A stretch of DNA of 64,000 bases, taken from positions 1 to 64,000 of the forward strand of contig CAWJNP010000066.1 of assembly GCA_963844255.1 (NCBI GenBank), in the 5' to 3' direction. The position numbers and the translations under genes were made by a program. The stretch is from SZAS-79 sp963844255 (GTDB lineage Bacteria; Pseudomonadota; Gammaproteobacteria; Burkholderiales; SG8-39). The notes beneath the pieces were generated by a model. It saw only the letters and a program-made list of their open reading frames with translations. It was not told where the DNA came from and searched no databases. Below are positions 8,010-17,130 of the stretch, piece after piece; positions within the stretch are counted from its first letter, which is position 1; the number at the start of each line of letters is the position of its first letter.

Positions 8010-8855
8010 ATGCAGGCGAAGCTGATTCCCGGAGCGCGCGGCTGGCGCTGGCTGCCCGAGGGCTGGCAGCTGTTTCGCGCCGCCCCGGTCATGTGGCTGG
8101 TGCTCGTGTTTGCCTACTGGATGCTGATGACGGTGGTCAGCATCGTGCCGTTCGTCGGGGTCGTTGCGGTGCTGGTTCTGGTGCCGGGGTGCTCGGTTGC
8201 GTTCATGGCAGCGAGCCGCGCCGCCGAACGCGGCCAGCCGATCGAGGTTTCCTTCATCTTTGCCGGGTTTCGCGACAATCTGCGTGGCGAGCTTGTGCTC
8301 GGCGGCGTCTACTTCGCGGCCATGCTGCTTCTGTTGCTGGCGAGCGCGATTGCCGATGACGGTGCGCTGGCGCGCTGGATGATCACCGGTGCCCGGCCGG
8401 CGCCTGAAGTGGTCCAGTCCGACGGCTTCCTCGGCGCCTTGATCATCGCAGCCGGTTTTTACATGCCGGTCATGATGATGTTCTGGTTCGCACCGACACT
8501 GGTGGCGTGGCATGCGATGCCGGTGGGCAAGGCCCTGTTCTATTCGTTGTTCGCCTGCATGATGAACTGGCGCGCCTTCCTTACCTATGGGATTGCTTCT
8601 GCGCTGGTGCTTTTCGTCCTGCCGTTCCTCACGCTGTTCCTGCTGATGCTCGTTTCGGGGGGGGCGGTGCGCCCCGGCGCGATGGCCCTGCTGTTTCCGT
8701 TCGTTCTTTCGATGATGCCGACCTTGTTTGCGAGTTTCTACGCGAGCTATCGCGACATCTTTGCGATCGAGGAAGGCGCGGAAGAACCGTCTGACGATCC
8801 GCCGCCGATTGCTGAGCCCCCTCCGGACGGACCGCGCACCCCGCCGGAACCCTGA
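8010..8855 (+). CDS. BPSS1780-family integral membrane protein
   Basis: A 281-residue protein opening with the family hallmark GWRWLPEGWQLFRAAPVMW, then five or six hydrophobic segments (about residues 28-70, 95-120, 145-170, 190-215 and 225-245). The tail is soluble, acidic and Pro-rich (EEPSDDPPPIAEPPPD). The family is found mainly in betaproteobacteria and has no established role. It follows thrB by 4 nt and is likely co-transcribed with it. Confidence 0.75.
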   Translation: MQAKLIPGARGWRWLPEGWQLFRAAPVMWLVLVFAYWMLMTVVSIVPFVGVVAVLVLVPGCSVAFMAASRAAERGQPIEVSFIFAGFRDNLRGELVLGGVYFAAMLLLLLASAIADDGALARWMITGARPAPEVVQSDGFLGALIIAAGFYMPVMMMFWFAPTLVAWHAMPVGKALFYSLFACMMNWRAFLTYGIASALVLFVLPFLTLFLLMLVSGGAVRPGAMALLFPFVLSMMPTLFASFYASYRDIFAIEEGAEEPSDDPPPIAEPPPDGPRTPPEP

Positions 8856-8930
8856 TGGCAGTAGGGTTGTGCGGCGCAGCACAGGCGCTCTCAGCGGGTT
8901 AGAATTCCGGGTTCCCCGCCAGGAAAGTGC

Positions 8931-11900
8931 ATGCAGCGCCTGCGAGAAATTCCCTACAACTACACATCGTTCTCGGACCGGGAGATCGTGCTGCGCCTGC
9001 TCGGCCAGACCGGGTGGGATCTGATCAGCGAGCTGCGTGCCGAGCGCCGTACCGGTCGGTCCGCGCGAATGCTGTATGAAGTTCTCGGCGAGATCTGGGT
9101 CGTGCAGCGCAACCCTTACCTTGAAGACGATCTTCTCGAGCACCCCAAGCGCCGCGCCCAGGTGCTGGCCGGGATGCGTCACCGGCTGGAGGAAATCGAG
9201 CGGCGCCGTGGCGAAAGCGAAAAAGTCGATGAACTGCTTTCCTCGGCGCGCCAGGCCGTCGCGGCATTCGACAAGGACTTTGACGAAACCCGCGCGCTGC
9301 GTCGCAAGGCTCAGCGCGCGCTGTCGCGCATCACCCGCAAGGACAATATCGCCTTCGACGGTTTCGCGCGCGTTTCGCATGTGACCGACGCGACCGACTG
9401 GCGGGTCGAATACCCCTTCGTCGTCGTTTCCCCAGACACCGAGGAAGAAGTGCAGGCAATCGTGCGCGAGCTGATCCGGCTCGGATTGACGATCATTCCG
9501 CGTGGTGGCGGGACCGGATACACGGGCGGCGCCGTGCCGCTGACGCGCCGGTCCGCCGTGGTGAATACCGAAAAGCTCGAAACGCTGGGCGCGGTCGAAG
9601 ATACGCCGTTGCCGGGTCTTGCGCGCAGCGCGACGACGATCCGCTGCGGCGCAGGCGTGGTCACCCGCCGGGTGATGGATGCGGCGGAGTCGGCGGGACT
9701 GGTGTTTGCGGTCGATCCGACTTCGGCGGATGCCTCGTGCATCGGCGGAAACGTAGCGATGAATGCCGGCGGCAAGAAGGCCGTCCTCTGGGGCACGGCG
9801 ATCGACAACCTGGCGTCGTGGCGCATGGTGACGCCGGACGCAGAGTGGCTCGAAGTCGAACGGGTCGGCCACAACCTCGGAAAGATTCACGATGCCGAGA
9901 TGGCGACGTTCCGGATCTGCCGGTACGCGGCGGATGGCAGAAAGCTGCTGGAAGAGCGCCATGTGGAAGTGCCGGGCCGGGCGTTCAGGAAAACCGGCCT
10001 TGGCAAGGACGTGACTGACAAGGTGCTGGCCGGACTGCCGGGTGTGCAGAAGGAAGGCACCGACGGGATCATCACCTCGGCGCGGTTCATCCTGCACCGG
10101 ATGCCGGCACATATCCGCACCGTGTGCCTTGAGTTCTTCGGCAGCGCCCACGAGGCGGTACCGGCCATCGTCGAGATCAAGGACTACCTCGATGGCCACG
10201 CCTCGGCGATGCTGGCCGGGCTCGAACATCTCGACGAGCGCTACGTGAGGGCGGTGGGCTATGCGACCAAGGCGCGCCGCAACCAGCGGCCCAAGATGGT
10301 GCTGTTCGGCGACATCGTAGGCGATGACGTCGATGCGGTTGCGAGTGCGGCTTCGGCCGTGGTGCGCATGGCCAACGCGCGCGGCGGCGAGGGATTCGTC
10401 GCAGTCACCGCTGAAACGCGCAAGCGCTTCTGGCTGGACCGGGCGCGCACCGCCGCGATTGCGAAGCACACCAATGCGTTCAAGATCAATGAAGACGTGG
10501 TCATCCCCTTGCCGCGGCTCGCCGAATATTCCGATGGCATCGAGCGGATCAACATCGAGTTGTCGATTGCCAACAAGCTGGAACTGCTCGGTGCGCTTGG
10601 CGAATACTTCGCGGGCGAATTGCCGCTGGTACAACAGGACGTCAAGGTCTCGTCCACCGAGCTGCTCGGCGAGCGCCCGCAGCGCGCGCTCGACGCCATC
10701 GATCGGGTGCGCGCGCGCTGGCAGTGGCTACTGGAGCATCTGGACGCGCCCGCGACCGACCTGAGTTCAGACATGTCCGGCTGGGGGGCGCTGCATACCG
10801 AACTCAGCCAGCGCTACGCAAGCGTATTTGCCGCGATCCAGGACCACGCGCTGCGCGTTTCCTGGAAAACCGAACTGCGCGAAGACCTGCTGCGCATCTT
10901 CAGCGGCCTCGCGTTCGGCAAAATCGTCGAGGGCGCGCAGGCGATTCACGGCCGTGTTCTGCGTGGTCGGGTATTCGTCGCGCTGCACATGCACGCCGGC
11001 GACGGCAACGTGCACACGAACATTCCGGTGAACTCGGACGACTACCTGATGCTGCAGCGGGCGAACGAGGCCGTGGCGCGCATCATGCGTCTGGCCAAAT
11101 CGCTGGGCGGCGTGATCTCGGGCGAGCATGGGATCGGGATCACCAAGATGGATTACCTCGAGCCCGGCGAGATCGAGGCGTTCCGCGCCTACAAGCAGAA
11201 GGTCGATCCGAACGGGCATTTCAACGCCGGCAAATTGCTCGCCGGTGGCGACCTGGCCAACGCCTATACGCCGAGCTTCTCTCTGCTTGGCGCGGAGTCG
11301 CTGATTCTCGAGCAGTCCGATCTCGGGAAGATCAACGAGTCGATCAAGGATTGCCTGCGCTGCGGCAAGTGCAAACCCGTCTGCGCCACCCATGTGCCGC
11401 GCGCCAACCTCATGTATTCGCCGCGTAACAAGATTCTGGCCACTTCGCTGCTGACGGAAGCCTTCCTGTACGAGGAGCAGACCCGGCGCGGCGTGTCGCT
11501 TGCGCATTACGACGAGTTCGGCGACGTGGGCGACCATTGCACCGTGTGCCACAAATGCGCGAGCCCCTGCCCCGTGGACATCGATTTCGGGGACGTGTCG
11601 ATCGCGATGCGCAACCTCATGCGCCGCCAGGGCAAGCGCCGCTTCAACCCGGGCACCGCGGCGTCGATGTTCTTCCTCAACGCGACCGACCCGCGCAAGA
11701 TCAAGCTCGTGCGCACGATGATGATCGAGTGGGGGTACGGGCTGCAGCGCTTCGCCTGGGGCCTTGCGCGCAGGGCGGGCCTGGCCGGCCGGCAGACGCG
11801 TCACCCGCCGGCCACAACGGGCAAGCCGGCCCTGGTCGCGCAGGTGGTGCACTTCATCAACAAGCCGATGCCGGGAAATCTGCCGAAGCGGACCGCGCGC

Positions 11901-12758
11901 GCGCTGCTCGACGTGGAGGACGCGCACATCGTGCCGATCATCCGCGACCCGAAGAAAGTCACCGAGGATTCGGACGCGGTGTTCTATTTCCCGGGCTGCG
12001 GTTCGGAGCGTTTGTTCTCCCAGGTCGGCCTCGCAACCCAGGCGATGCTCTACGAGATCGGCACCCAGTGCGTGCTGCCGCCGGGCTACCTGTGCTGCGG
12101 CTATCCGCAGACCTCGGCCGGGGAGGCCGAGAAAGGCGAGCGCATCATCACCCAGAACCGCGTGCTGTTCCATCGTCTGGCGACCACGCTGAACTACCTC
12201 GACATCCGCACAGTGATCGTCTCGTGCGGCACCTGCATGGATCAGCTGGAGAAATACGAGTTCGAAAAGATCTTTCCCGGCTGCCGGCTGCTCGATATCC
12301 ATGAGTACCTGCTCGAAAAAGGAGTGAAGCTCGAGGGCGTGCAGGGCACCCGCTACATGTATCACGACCCCTGCCACAGCCCGATCAAGACACAGCAGCC
12401 GATGAAGGTGGTCAATGCGCTGCTGGGGGGCGACGTGGATCTCTCTGCGCGCTGCTGCGGGGAATCCGGAACCCTGGCGGTGACGCGCCCGGACATATCG
12501 ACCCAGGTGCGCTTTCGCAAGGAGGAGGAGTTCAGGAAGGGCGTCGCGGCGATCAGCGCGGCCGGTCACGATGGTCCGGTCAAGATGCTGACCTCGTGCC
12601 CTTCGTGTTTACAAGGCTTGACACGCTTCGCGGATGACACCGGGGTGCAGTCCGATTATATTGTCGTCGAATTGGCCCGCCACCTGCTTGGCGAGGACTG
12701 GTTGGCGGGCTTCGTACAGAAGGCCAACAGCGGCGGGATAGAGCGCGTCCTGCTCTGA
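8931..12758 (+). CDS. DUF3683 / FAD-linked oxidase / Fe-S oxidoreductase fusion
   Basis: A 1275-residue multidomain protein. Residues 1-150 form the DUF3683 domain (NYTSFSDREIVLRLLG). About 155-370 is a PCMH-type FAD-binding domain (PRGGGTGYTGGAVPLT near 188). About 400-795 is the FAD-linked oxidase C-terminal domain (LHMHAGDGNVHTNIP, GEHGIGITK). A dicluster ferredoxin follows, with CLRCGKCKPVC near 808 and CTVCHKCASPCP near 870. Two CCG-type cysteine domains close the protein (CCGYPQT near 1054, CCGESGT near 1174). This is the D-lactate/glycolate/D-2-hydroxyglutarate dehydrogenase architecture in one chain. It probably oxidises a D-2-hydroxy acid and passes electrons to a quinone or cytochrome; the substrate is unknown. 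ATG 8931 follows a CAGGAAAG ribosome site. Fusions with DUF3683 are characteristic of betaproteobacteria. Confidence 0.85.
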   Translation: MQRLREIPYNYTSFSDREIVLRLLGQTGWDLISELRAERRTGRSARMLYEVLGEIWVVQRNPYLEDDLLEHPKRRAQVLAGMRHRLEEIERRRGESEKVDELLSSARQAVAAFDKDFDETRALRRKAQRALSRITRKDNIAFDGFARVSHVTDATDWRVEYPFVVVSPDTEEEVQAIVRELIRLGLTIIPRGGGTGYTGGAVPLTRRSAVVNTEKLETLGAVEDTPLPGLARSATTIRCGAGVVTRRVMDAAESAGLVFAVDPTSADASCIGGNVAMNAGGKKAVLWGTAIDNLASWRMVTPDAEWLEVERVGHNLGKIHDAEMATFRICRYAADGRKLLEERHVEVPGRAFRKTGLGKDVTDKVLAGLPGVQKEGTDGIITSARFILHRMPAHIRTVCLEFFGSAHEAVPAIVEIKDYLDGHASAMLAGLEHLDERYVRAVGYATKARRNQRPKMVLFGDIVGDDVDAVASAASAVVRMANARGGEGFVAVTAETRKRFWLDRARTAAIAKHTNAFKINEDVVIPLPRLAEYSDGIERINIELSIANKLELLGALGEYFAGELPLVQQDVKVSSTELLGERPQRALDAIDRVRARWQWLLEHLDAPATDLSSDMSGWGALHTELSQRYASVFAAIQDHALRVSWKTELREDLLRIFSGLAFGKIVEGAQAIHGRVLRGRVFVALHMHAGDGNVHTNIPVNSDDYLMLQRANEAVARIMRLAKSLGGVISGEHGIGITKMDYLEPGEIEAFRAYKQKVDPNGHFNAGKLLAGGDLANAYTPSFSLLGAESLILEQSDLGKINESIKDCLRCGKCKPVCATHVPRANLMYSPRNKILATSLLTEAFLYEEQTRRGVSLAHYDEFGDVGDHCTVCHKCASPCPVDIDFGDVSIAMRNLMRRQGKRRFNPGTAASMFFLNATDPRKIKLVRTMMIEWGYGLQRFAWGLARRAGLAGRQTRHPPATTGKPALVAQVVHFINKPMPGNLPKRTARALLDVEDAHIVPIIRDPKKVTEDSDAVFYFPGCGSERLFSQVGLATQAMLYEIGTQCVLPPGYLCCGYPQTSAGEAEKGERIITQNRVLFHRLATTLNYLDIRTVIVSCGTCMDQLEKYEFEKIFPGCRLLDIHEYLLEKGVKLEGVQGTRYMYHDPCHSPIKTQQPMKVVNALLGGDVDLSARCCGESGTLAVTRPDISTQVRFRKEEEFRKGVAAISAAGHDGPVKMLTSCPSCLQGLTRFADDTGVQSDYIVVELARHLLGEDWLAGFVQKANSGGIERVLL

Positions 12759-12770
12759 GAGGAGCCAGGG

Positions 12771-13178
12771 ATGCATTGTCAGCTCTGTGAGGAGGATGGC
12801 GGAACCGTGCTTTGGCGCGACGATTTCTGCCGGGTGGTGCGGGTTCCGGGGAGTGACTATGCCGGCCTGTGTCGCGTCATCCTGAACCGGCACGTACGCG
12901 AAATGACCGACCTTGCGGAAGCGGAAAGCGCGCGGCTCATGCGCACGGTGTTCGCCACCGAATCGGCGCTGCGCGGGTTGTTCCAGCCGGACAAGATGAA
13001 CCTGGCAAGTTTCGGCAACCAAGTGCCACATTTGCACTGGCACGTGATCCCGCGGATGTCGGATGATGCACACTTTCCCGACCCGGCGTGGGGACCACCG
13101 CGCCGGACGGCGCCCGCCAAGCGCGCCGAGGTGAGCGACGCCGCAATTGCGGCCAAGCTCGCCGAGTTGCTCGGCTGA
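12771..13178 (+). CDS. HIT-family hydrolase/transferase
   Basis: A 135-residue histidine-triad protein with the motif HLHWHVIPRM (about residues 84-93). It opens with a CxxC pair (CQLCEEDGG) as in many small HIT proteins that bind zinc. Members hydrolyse nucleotide phosphoramidates or dinucleoside polyphosphates; the substrate cannot be read from sequence. The gene begins 12 nt after the large oxidoreductase stop, with a GAGAGGAGCCAGGG ribosome region, so it may share that transcript. Confidence 0.85.
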   Translation: MHCQLCEEDGGTVLWRDDFCRVVRVPGSDYAGLCRVILNRHVREMTDLAEAESARLMRTVFATESALRGLFQPDKMNLASFGNQVPHLHWHVIPRMSDDAHFPDPAWGPPRRTAPAKRAEVSDAAIAAKLAELLG

Positions 13179-13209
13179 CGAAACCCGATCAAAGCGACAA
13201 TCAGACACC

Positions 13210-14841
13210 ATGACAGATCTCGCTACCCAACTGCCGCAGATATCCGCCGAGTCCGCCCCCGAGTTCAGTGACACAGAAACCTGCAAGGCGTGGCTCGAGC
13301 ACGTGCCGCTCGCCAACGTTGGGGAGGCGCAGCGCCAGCTGCTTGCACAGGTGCAGGAATTCAACCGGTTTCCCTGCAAGGCGGCGATGCGCCTGCAGAC
13401 CCTAGAGGCGCTGCGCGAGGCGATTGCGTTTGTCCAGATCGAGCAGGCCAAACGCTTTACCAACCGGGCGCTGCCCATGGCCGAGACGGAAGCGGGAATA
13501 TTCGAGGCAACGACCGAGCTCTGGGAGCAGATGCGAATCGGCTATCTGCATTGCCTCATGGCGAGCCGCGCCGAAGAATCGGGAATGCGGGCCCACGCGG
13601 CGCTGCTTGCCCAGCGGGTGCTCGCCTACACGGGTCTGAAGATGTTCCATCACTACCGTGCCTATCGCGAAATTCCCCCGCACGACTGGGACTCGCTGCA
13701 CGCGACCTATCTGTGTTCGGAAGAACTCGGCGTCAGGGACGAGGAGGTCAAGGACTACCTCAACCGGGACGTCCACGAGGCCACGCCGCGCATCCAGTAC
13801 ATGCGCGCCCTGCTGATGGGCATGGCCAACCCGAACGAGCTTGCCCGCAGGCAGCTGTCTTTTGTCGGGTTCCTCCTCGAACGCTGGGCGGAAAAGGTCG
13901 ACCTGTCGACCGAGCCGGTTGCGGACGAAGGCATGCTTCCGCTGGTGGTGGACCTGTCCGGTGATAAGCCTCCCGAGCGACAGACCGGAAGCGGCGATGT
14001 GGTCGCGGCCGATCCGCGCTATCTCGACGTGACCCGGCTGGCGAAAAGCCTCAAGAACCGGATTGGTCTCTTGCGCAAGGGCGAGTCGCCGGCAAAACTC
14101 GCGCTCGGCGAGGATTGCGTGCAACCCTCGTGCGAACAGTTGCTGGTGTTTCTTTTCAGGCAGTGGTGCCAGCCGCGCCAGCCGCGCGTCGGTGAGCGCA
14201 AACGCGTCGCCGATCCCGCCATGGTCTGTAACGACATGGCGGCGATTCATTACTATATTTTCGGCAAGGTGTTCAGGCAGCCGGGCGGGCAGAAAGAGCT
14301 CTCCAAAAAGGAGCGCGAGCAGATTGCGACCTTTGGCCGCGTCAGCACCAAGGACGAAGACGATTACAGTCAGGTCCATGGGTTCCTGCTCGAGCACTGG
14401 CAGGTCGAGGACGAGAGCGTCACGGGCCTGCGCATGGTGCGGCCGGCGGGCAGTCCCGGAAAGCGGTTTACCCACGGACAACTGGTCGCCGTTCGGCCCG
14501 GCGACGCAAAGAACTTCATGCTCGCGCAGGCGCGCTGGCTGGTCCAGGGGAACGATGGTTCGCTGAATGCAGGGTTGCGCCTGATGCCGGGATTGCCGGC
14601 GGCAATCGCAGTACGGCCATACGGTCTCAATGCCACGAACGAGAAGTATGTCGCTGCCCTGACGTTGACCGAGGTTGCCGCGCTCAAGTCACCACCGACT
14701 CTTATCCTGCCTTCAGGGTGGTTCAAGCCGAAGCGCGTCATTGAGGTGTTCGTGCAGGATGTGCTGCGGGTCAGGCTCGTTGAGCTGATCGACCGTGGCC
14801 CGGACTTCGAGCGGGTGACGTACGAGGTCTTGCCGGACTAG
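13210..14841 (+). CDS. Conserved protein of unknown function (543 aa)
   Basis: I chose ATG 13210 (MTDLATQLPQ); a longer frame starts upstream inside the HIT gene but has no family-like sequence. The protein has no signal peptide or membrane segment. The first 300 residues are helix-rich (KAWLEHVPLANVGEAQRQLL, TLEALREAIAFVQIEQAKRF). The C-terminal third is beta-rich (FTHGQLVAVRPGD, LILPSGWFKPKRVIEVF, VRLVELIDRGPDFERVTYEV) and resembles a PilZ-like barrel in outline, though I see no clear RxxxR plus DxSxxG pair. It is a cytoplasmic protein of the type annotated only as conserved hypothetical in betaproteobacteria. It is convergent with phoR; the short gap between them holds no clear terminator. 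Confidence 0.6.
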   Translation: MTDLATQLPQISAESAPEFSDTETCKAWLEHVPLANVGEAQRQLLAQVQEFNRFPCKAAMRLQTLEALREAIAFVQIEQAKRFTNRALPMAETEAGIFEATTELWEQMRIGYLHCLMASRAEESGMRAHAALLAQRVLAYTGLKMFHHYRAYREIPPHDWDSLHATYLCSEELGVRDEEVKDYLNRDVHEATPRIQYMRALLMGMANPNELARRQLSFVGFLLERWAEKVDLSTEPVADEGMLPLVVDLSGDKPPERQTGSGDVVAADPRYLDVTRLAKSLKNRIGLLRKGESPAKLALGEDCVQPSCEQLLVFLFRQWCQPRQPRVGERKRVADPAMVCNDMAAIHYYIFGKVFRQPGGQKELSKKEREQIATFGRVSTKDEDDYSQVHGFLLEHWQVEDESVTGLRMVRPAGSPGKRFTHGQLVAVRPGDAKNFMLAQARWLVQGNDGSLNAGLRLMPGLPAAIAVRPYGLNATNEKYVAALTLTEVAALKSPPTLILPSGWFKPKRVIEVFVQDVLRVRLVELIDRGPDFERVTYEVLPD

Positions 14842-14916
14842 CTCGGAACAGGGGCACCTGCGGTTCCCCCGTTACCCCCTCCCTTGGGGCTTCAGCGCAC
14901 GGGAATCCGGTTCGAA

Positions 14917-16236
14917 CTAGGCGGCTCTGACGGTGTCGATCTTCTCGATGCGGCGGGCGGGGAAGACGGCGATGAAGGTTGAGCCGCGGCCGAGTTCGCT
15001 GCGGATCTCAAGAGCGCCCTGGTGGCGCGTGAGCACGTGTTTTACGATGGCCAAGCCCAGTCCCGTGCCGCCGGTTTCGCGCGAGCGGCTGCTGTCTACG
15101 CGATAGAAACGTTCGGTGAGGCGGGCGATGTGGCGGCGCTCGATGCCAATCCCCGAATCCTCCACGCTGAACAGGCCCTGGCCTTCGCGCAACCTCCATC
15201 CGAGGCGGATCGTGCCGCCCGGAGGCGTGTAGCGAACCGCGTTCGTCACGAGATTGGACAGCGCGCTCGAAACCTCCTGCAGGTTACCTGTGAGCCGTGC
15301 ATCCGACTCCACTGCGCAACTCACCCGGTGGCGCCCGGCCGACAACAGGCGTGCCTCTTCGGCCATCTTTTCCACCAGCGGACGGACGTCGATCGCCTGC
15401 TCGTCGGCCGGCGCAGCCGTCGATTCGAGCGAGGACAGCGTCAACAGATCCTCGATGAGGCTCTGCATGCGGCGCGCCTGCTCCGACATCAGCCCGAGGA
15501 ACCTGCCACGCTGCTCTCCGCTCAGGGTGATCTCCTCGTTGGCGAGCGTCTCGACAAATCCGGACAGCACCGTGATCGGGGTCTTCAGTTCATGCGACAC
15601 GTTGGCGACGAAATCCCGCCGCATGGTGTCGAGCTTTTCCTGGGAGGTGATGTCCCGGGTGAGCACCAGCTTCTGATCGTCGCCGAATGCGATCACCCGC
15701 AGCGTAAGGACGGACGCATCTCCGCGCGCACGGCGCAGCACCAGCGGTTCGCCGAACTCGCCGGCGTCGAGGTAGCTGATGAAATCCGGGTTGCGCAGAA
15801 GATTGGTGATCGTCTGTCCGACGTCGTGCCGCGCATCGATGTCCAGATGGCGTTCGGCAGTAGGGTTGGCCCATTCGATCTGCGATTCGCGATTCAGGAT
15901 CAGCACACCATCGGGCAAGGCCTGGCCGGCGGCACGAAAACGCGCGAGTGCCTGGGCGACGCGCAGTTCGGCTTCATCACGCGTGCGTACGTGCCGGTGC
16001 AATTCCGCAAACGCGGCTTCCCACAGGCCCGTGCCGTTGGGCAGGGTGGCACGCGTCGGGACGGCAAGCCAGTCCACGAATGCCGACAGGTTGCGCACAT
16101 GATGCAGAACGCGCAGGAACAGCCCGGCCGCGACGACGCCGAGCGCCCAGGTTGCGCCGGCCAGAGGCCAGACGACCAGTCCGGCCAGCGCGAGCGCGGC
16201 GATCACTGCAACAAAGCCCGTCCAGACCGAATTCAA
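14917..16236 (-). CDS. phoR: Phosphate regulon sensor histidine kinase
   Basis: A 439-residue sensor kinase. It has two N-terminal hydrophobic segments (residues 5-42), a short linker, a PAS domain (about 105-200, GVLILNRESQIEWANPTAER), a HisKA helix with the phospho-accepting His in FVANVSHELKTPITVLSGF (about 214-232) and a HATPase domain with NLVTNAVRYTPPG, DSGIGIERRHI and GGTGLGLAIVKHVL. This layout with a minimal periplasmic loop is that of PhoR. It is transcribed after phoB with an 86-nt gap. No pstSCAB or phoU is visible in the window. Confidence 0.9.
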   Translation of the reverse strand: MNSVWTGFVAVIAALALAGLVVWPLAGATWALGVVAAGLFLRVLHHVRNLSAFVDWLAVPTRATLPNGTGLWEAAFAELHRHVRTRDEAELRVAQALARFRAAGQALPDGVLILNRESQIEWANPTAERHLDIDARHDVGQTITNLLRNPDFISYLDAGEFGEPLVLRRARGDASVLTLRVIAFGDDQKLVLTRDITSQEKLDTMRRDFVANVSHELKTPITVLSGFVETLANEEITLSGEQRGRFLGLMSEQARRMQSLIEDLLTLSSLESTAAPADEQAIDVRPLVEKMAEEARLLSAGRHRVSCAVESDARLTGNLQEVSSALSNLVTNAVRYTPPGGTIRLGWRLREGQGLFSVEDSGIGIERRHIARLTERFYRVDSSRSRETGGTGLGLAIVKHVLTRHQGALEIRSELGRGSTFIAVFPARRIEKIDTVRAA

Positions 16237-16322
16237 TGCTGTCTGCTCCTGCGCGTGGCCCGACCCGCATGGGCAAAAGGCGGGGAGGCGGCGTTTGCCG
16301 GGAGCCCCCCATCCGCATTATT

Positions 16323-17015
16323 TCACGAAGGGGTCGCCGAGAAGCGGTAGCCTGAACCGCGAACGGTTTCCACGAACCGGTCGTGTCCCGTCGGCTCCAG
16401 TGATTTTCTGAGCCGCCGGATGTGTACGTCGACGGTGCGTTCCTCGACGAAGACGTGGTCGCCCCACACCTGGTCGAGCAGCTGGGTGCGCGAGTGCACG
16501 CGCTCTGCGTGGGTCATGAGGAAGTGGAGCAGCCGGAACTCGGTAGGACCCAGCGCGAGCGGCGCCTGGTTGCCGAACACGCGCCGCGTTGAAGGATCCA
16601 GCCGCAGCCCGCCCGATTCCACCGGATCGTCGGTCATCTGTGGCGCGCGGCGGCGCAGGACGGCCTTGATGCGGGCAATCAGCTCGCGCGGCGAGAACGG
16701 CTTGGTTACATAGTCATCGGCGCCGGCCTCGAGGCCGAGCACCTTGTCCTTTTCCTCGGAGCGCGCAGTCAGCAGAATGATCGGGATGCCGCGTGTGCGC
16801 TCTTCCTGGCGAAGCTGCCGGGCAAGCGCCACGCCGGACATGCCCGGGAGCATCCAGTCAATCAGCATCAGATCGGGCAGCGCGTTCCTGACGATGCTCA
16901 GTGCACCTTCGGCGTCGCGTGTCCGGATGACGTGGTGCCCCGCGTGCTCCAGGTTGACCGCGATCAGCTCCTGAATTGCAGGTTCGTCCTCGACTACCAG
17001 AATGTTTACGGCCAT
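16323..17015 (-). CDS. phoB: Phosphate regulon response regulator
   Basis: A 230-residue OmpR/PhoB-type regulator. The receiver domain starts NILVVEDEPAIQELI, with the phosphorylated Asp in MLIDWMLPGMSG (about residue 54), the Thr in ILLTARSEE and the Lys in DDYVTKPFSPREL. The C-terminal winged helix ends VDVHIRRLRKSLEPTGHDRF and VRGSGYRFS. I chose ATG 17015 (MAVNILVVEDE); an upstream in-frame extension of 29 residues has no family similarity. The genes following in transcription order are phoR and nothing else of the Pho regulon. The divergent neighbour is a DUF971 gene. Confidence 0.92.
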   Translation of the reverse strand: MAVNILVVEDEPAIQELIAVNLEHAGHHVIRTRDAEGALSIVRNALPDLMLIDWMLPGMSGVALARQLRQEERTRGIPIILLTARSEEKDKVLGLEAGADDYVTKPFSPRELIARIKAVLRRRAPQMTDDPVESGGLRLDPSTRRVFGNQAPLALGPTEFRLLHFLMTHAERVHSRTQLLDQVWGDHVFVEERTVDVHIRRLRKSLEPTGHDRFVETVRGSGYRFSATPS

Positions 17016-17061
17016 CGTGTGTTGTTCCCGGTACGCGCACGGATTGGAAATTTCCGTCCCC

Positions 17062-17084
17062 ATTCTATGAAGCTTACGTGACAG
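17062..17084 (-). promoter_or_regulatory. Possible Pho box and -10 upstream of phoB
   Basis: On the minus strand the sequence CTGTCACGTAAGCTTCAT (complement of 17067-17084) fits a 7-4-7 Pho box in its first half (CTGTCAC) and weakly in the second (GCTTCAT, four of seven). A TAGAAT hexamer overlaps and follows (complement of 17062-17067), about 47 nt before the phoB ATG. Autoregulation of phoB by PhoB is well known, but this match is weak and the spacing to the -10 is tighter than usual. Confidence 0.3.
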
Positions 17085-17130
17085 ATTTGTTGCATTCGTC
17101 AAATTGGCCCCGATGTATGATCCTGCCGAT

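Noticed and set aside
7878..10634. Very long open frame on the minus strand, over 900 codons
   Set aside because: It runs opposite thrB, the membrane protein gene and the large oxidoreductase gene. Its residues are the Arg/His/Gln-rich type produced by reading G+C-rich genes backwards, and no family is recognisable.
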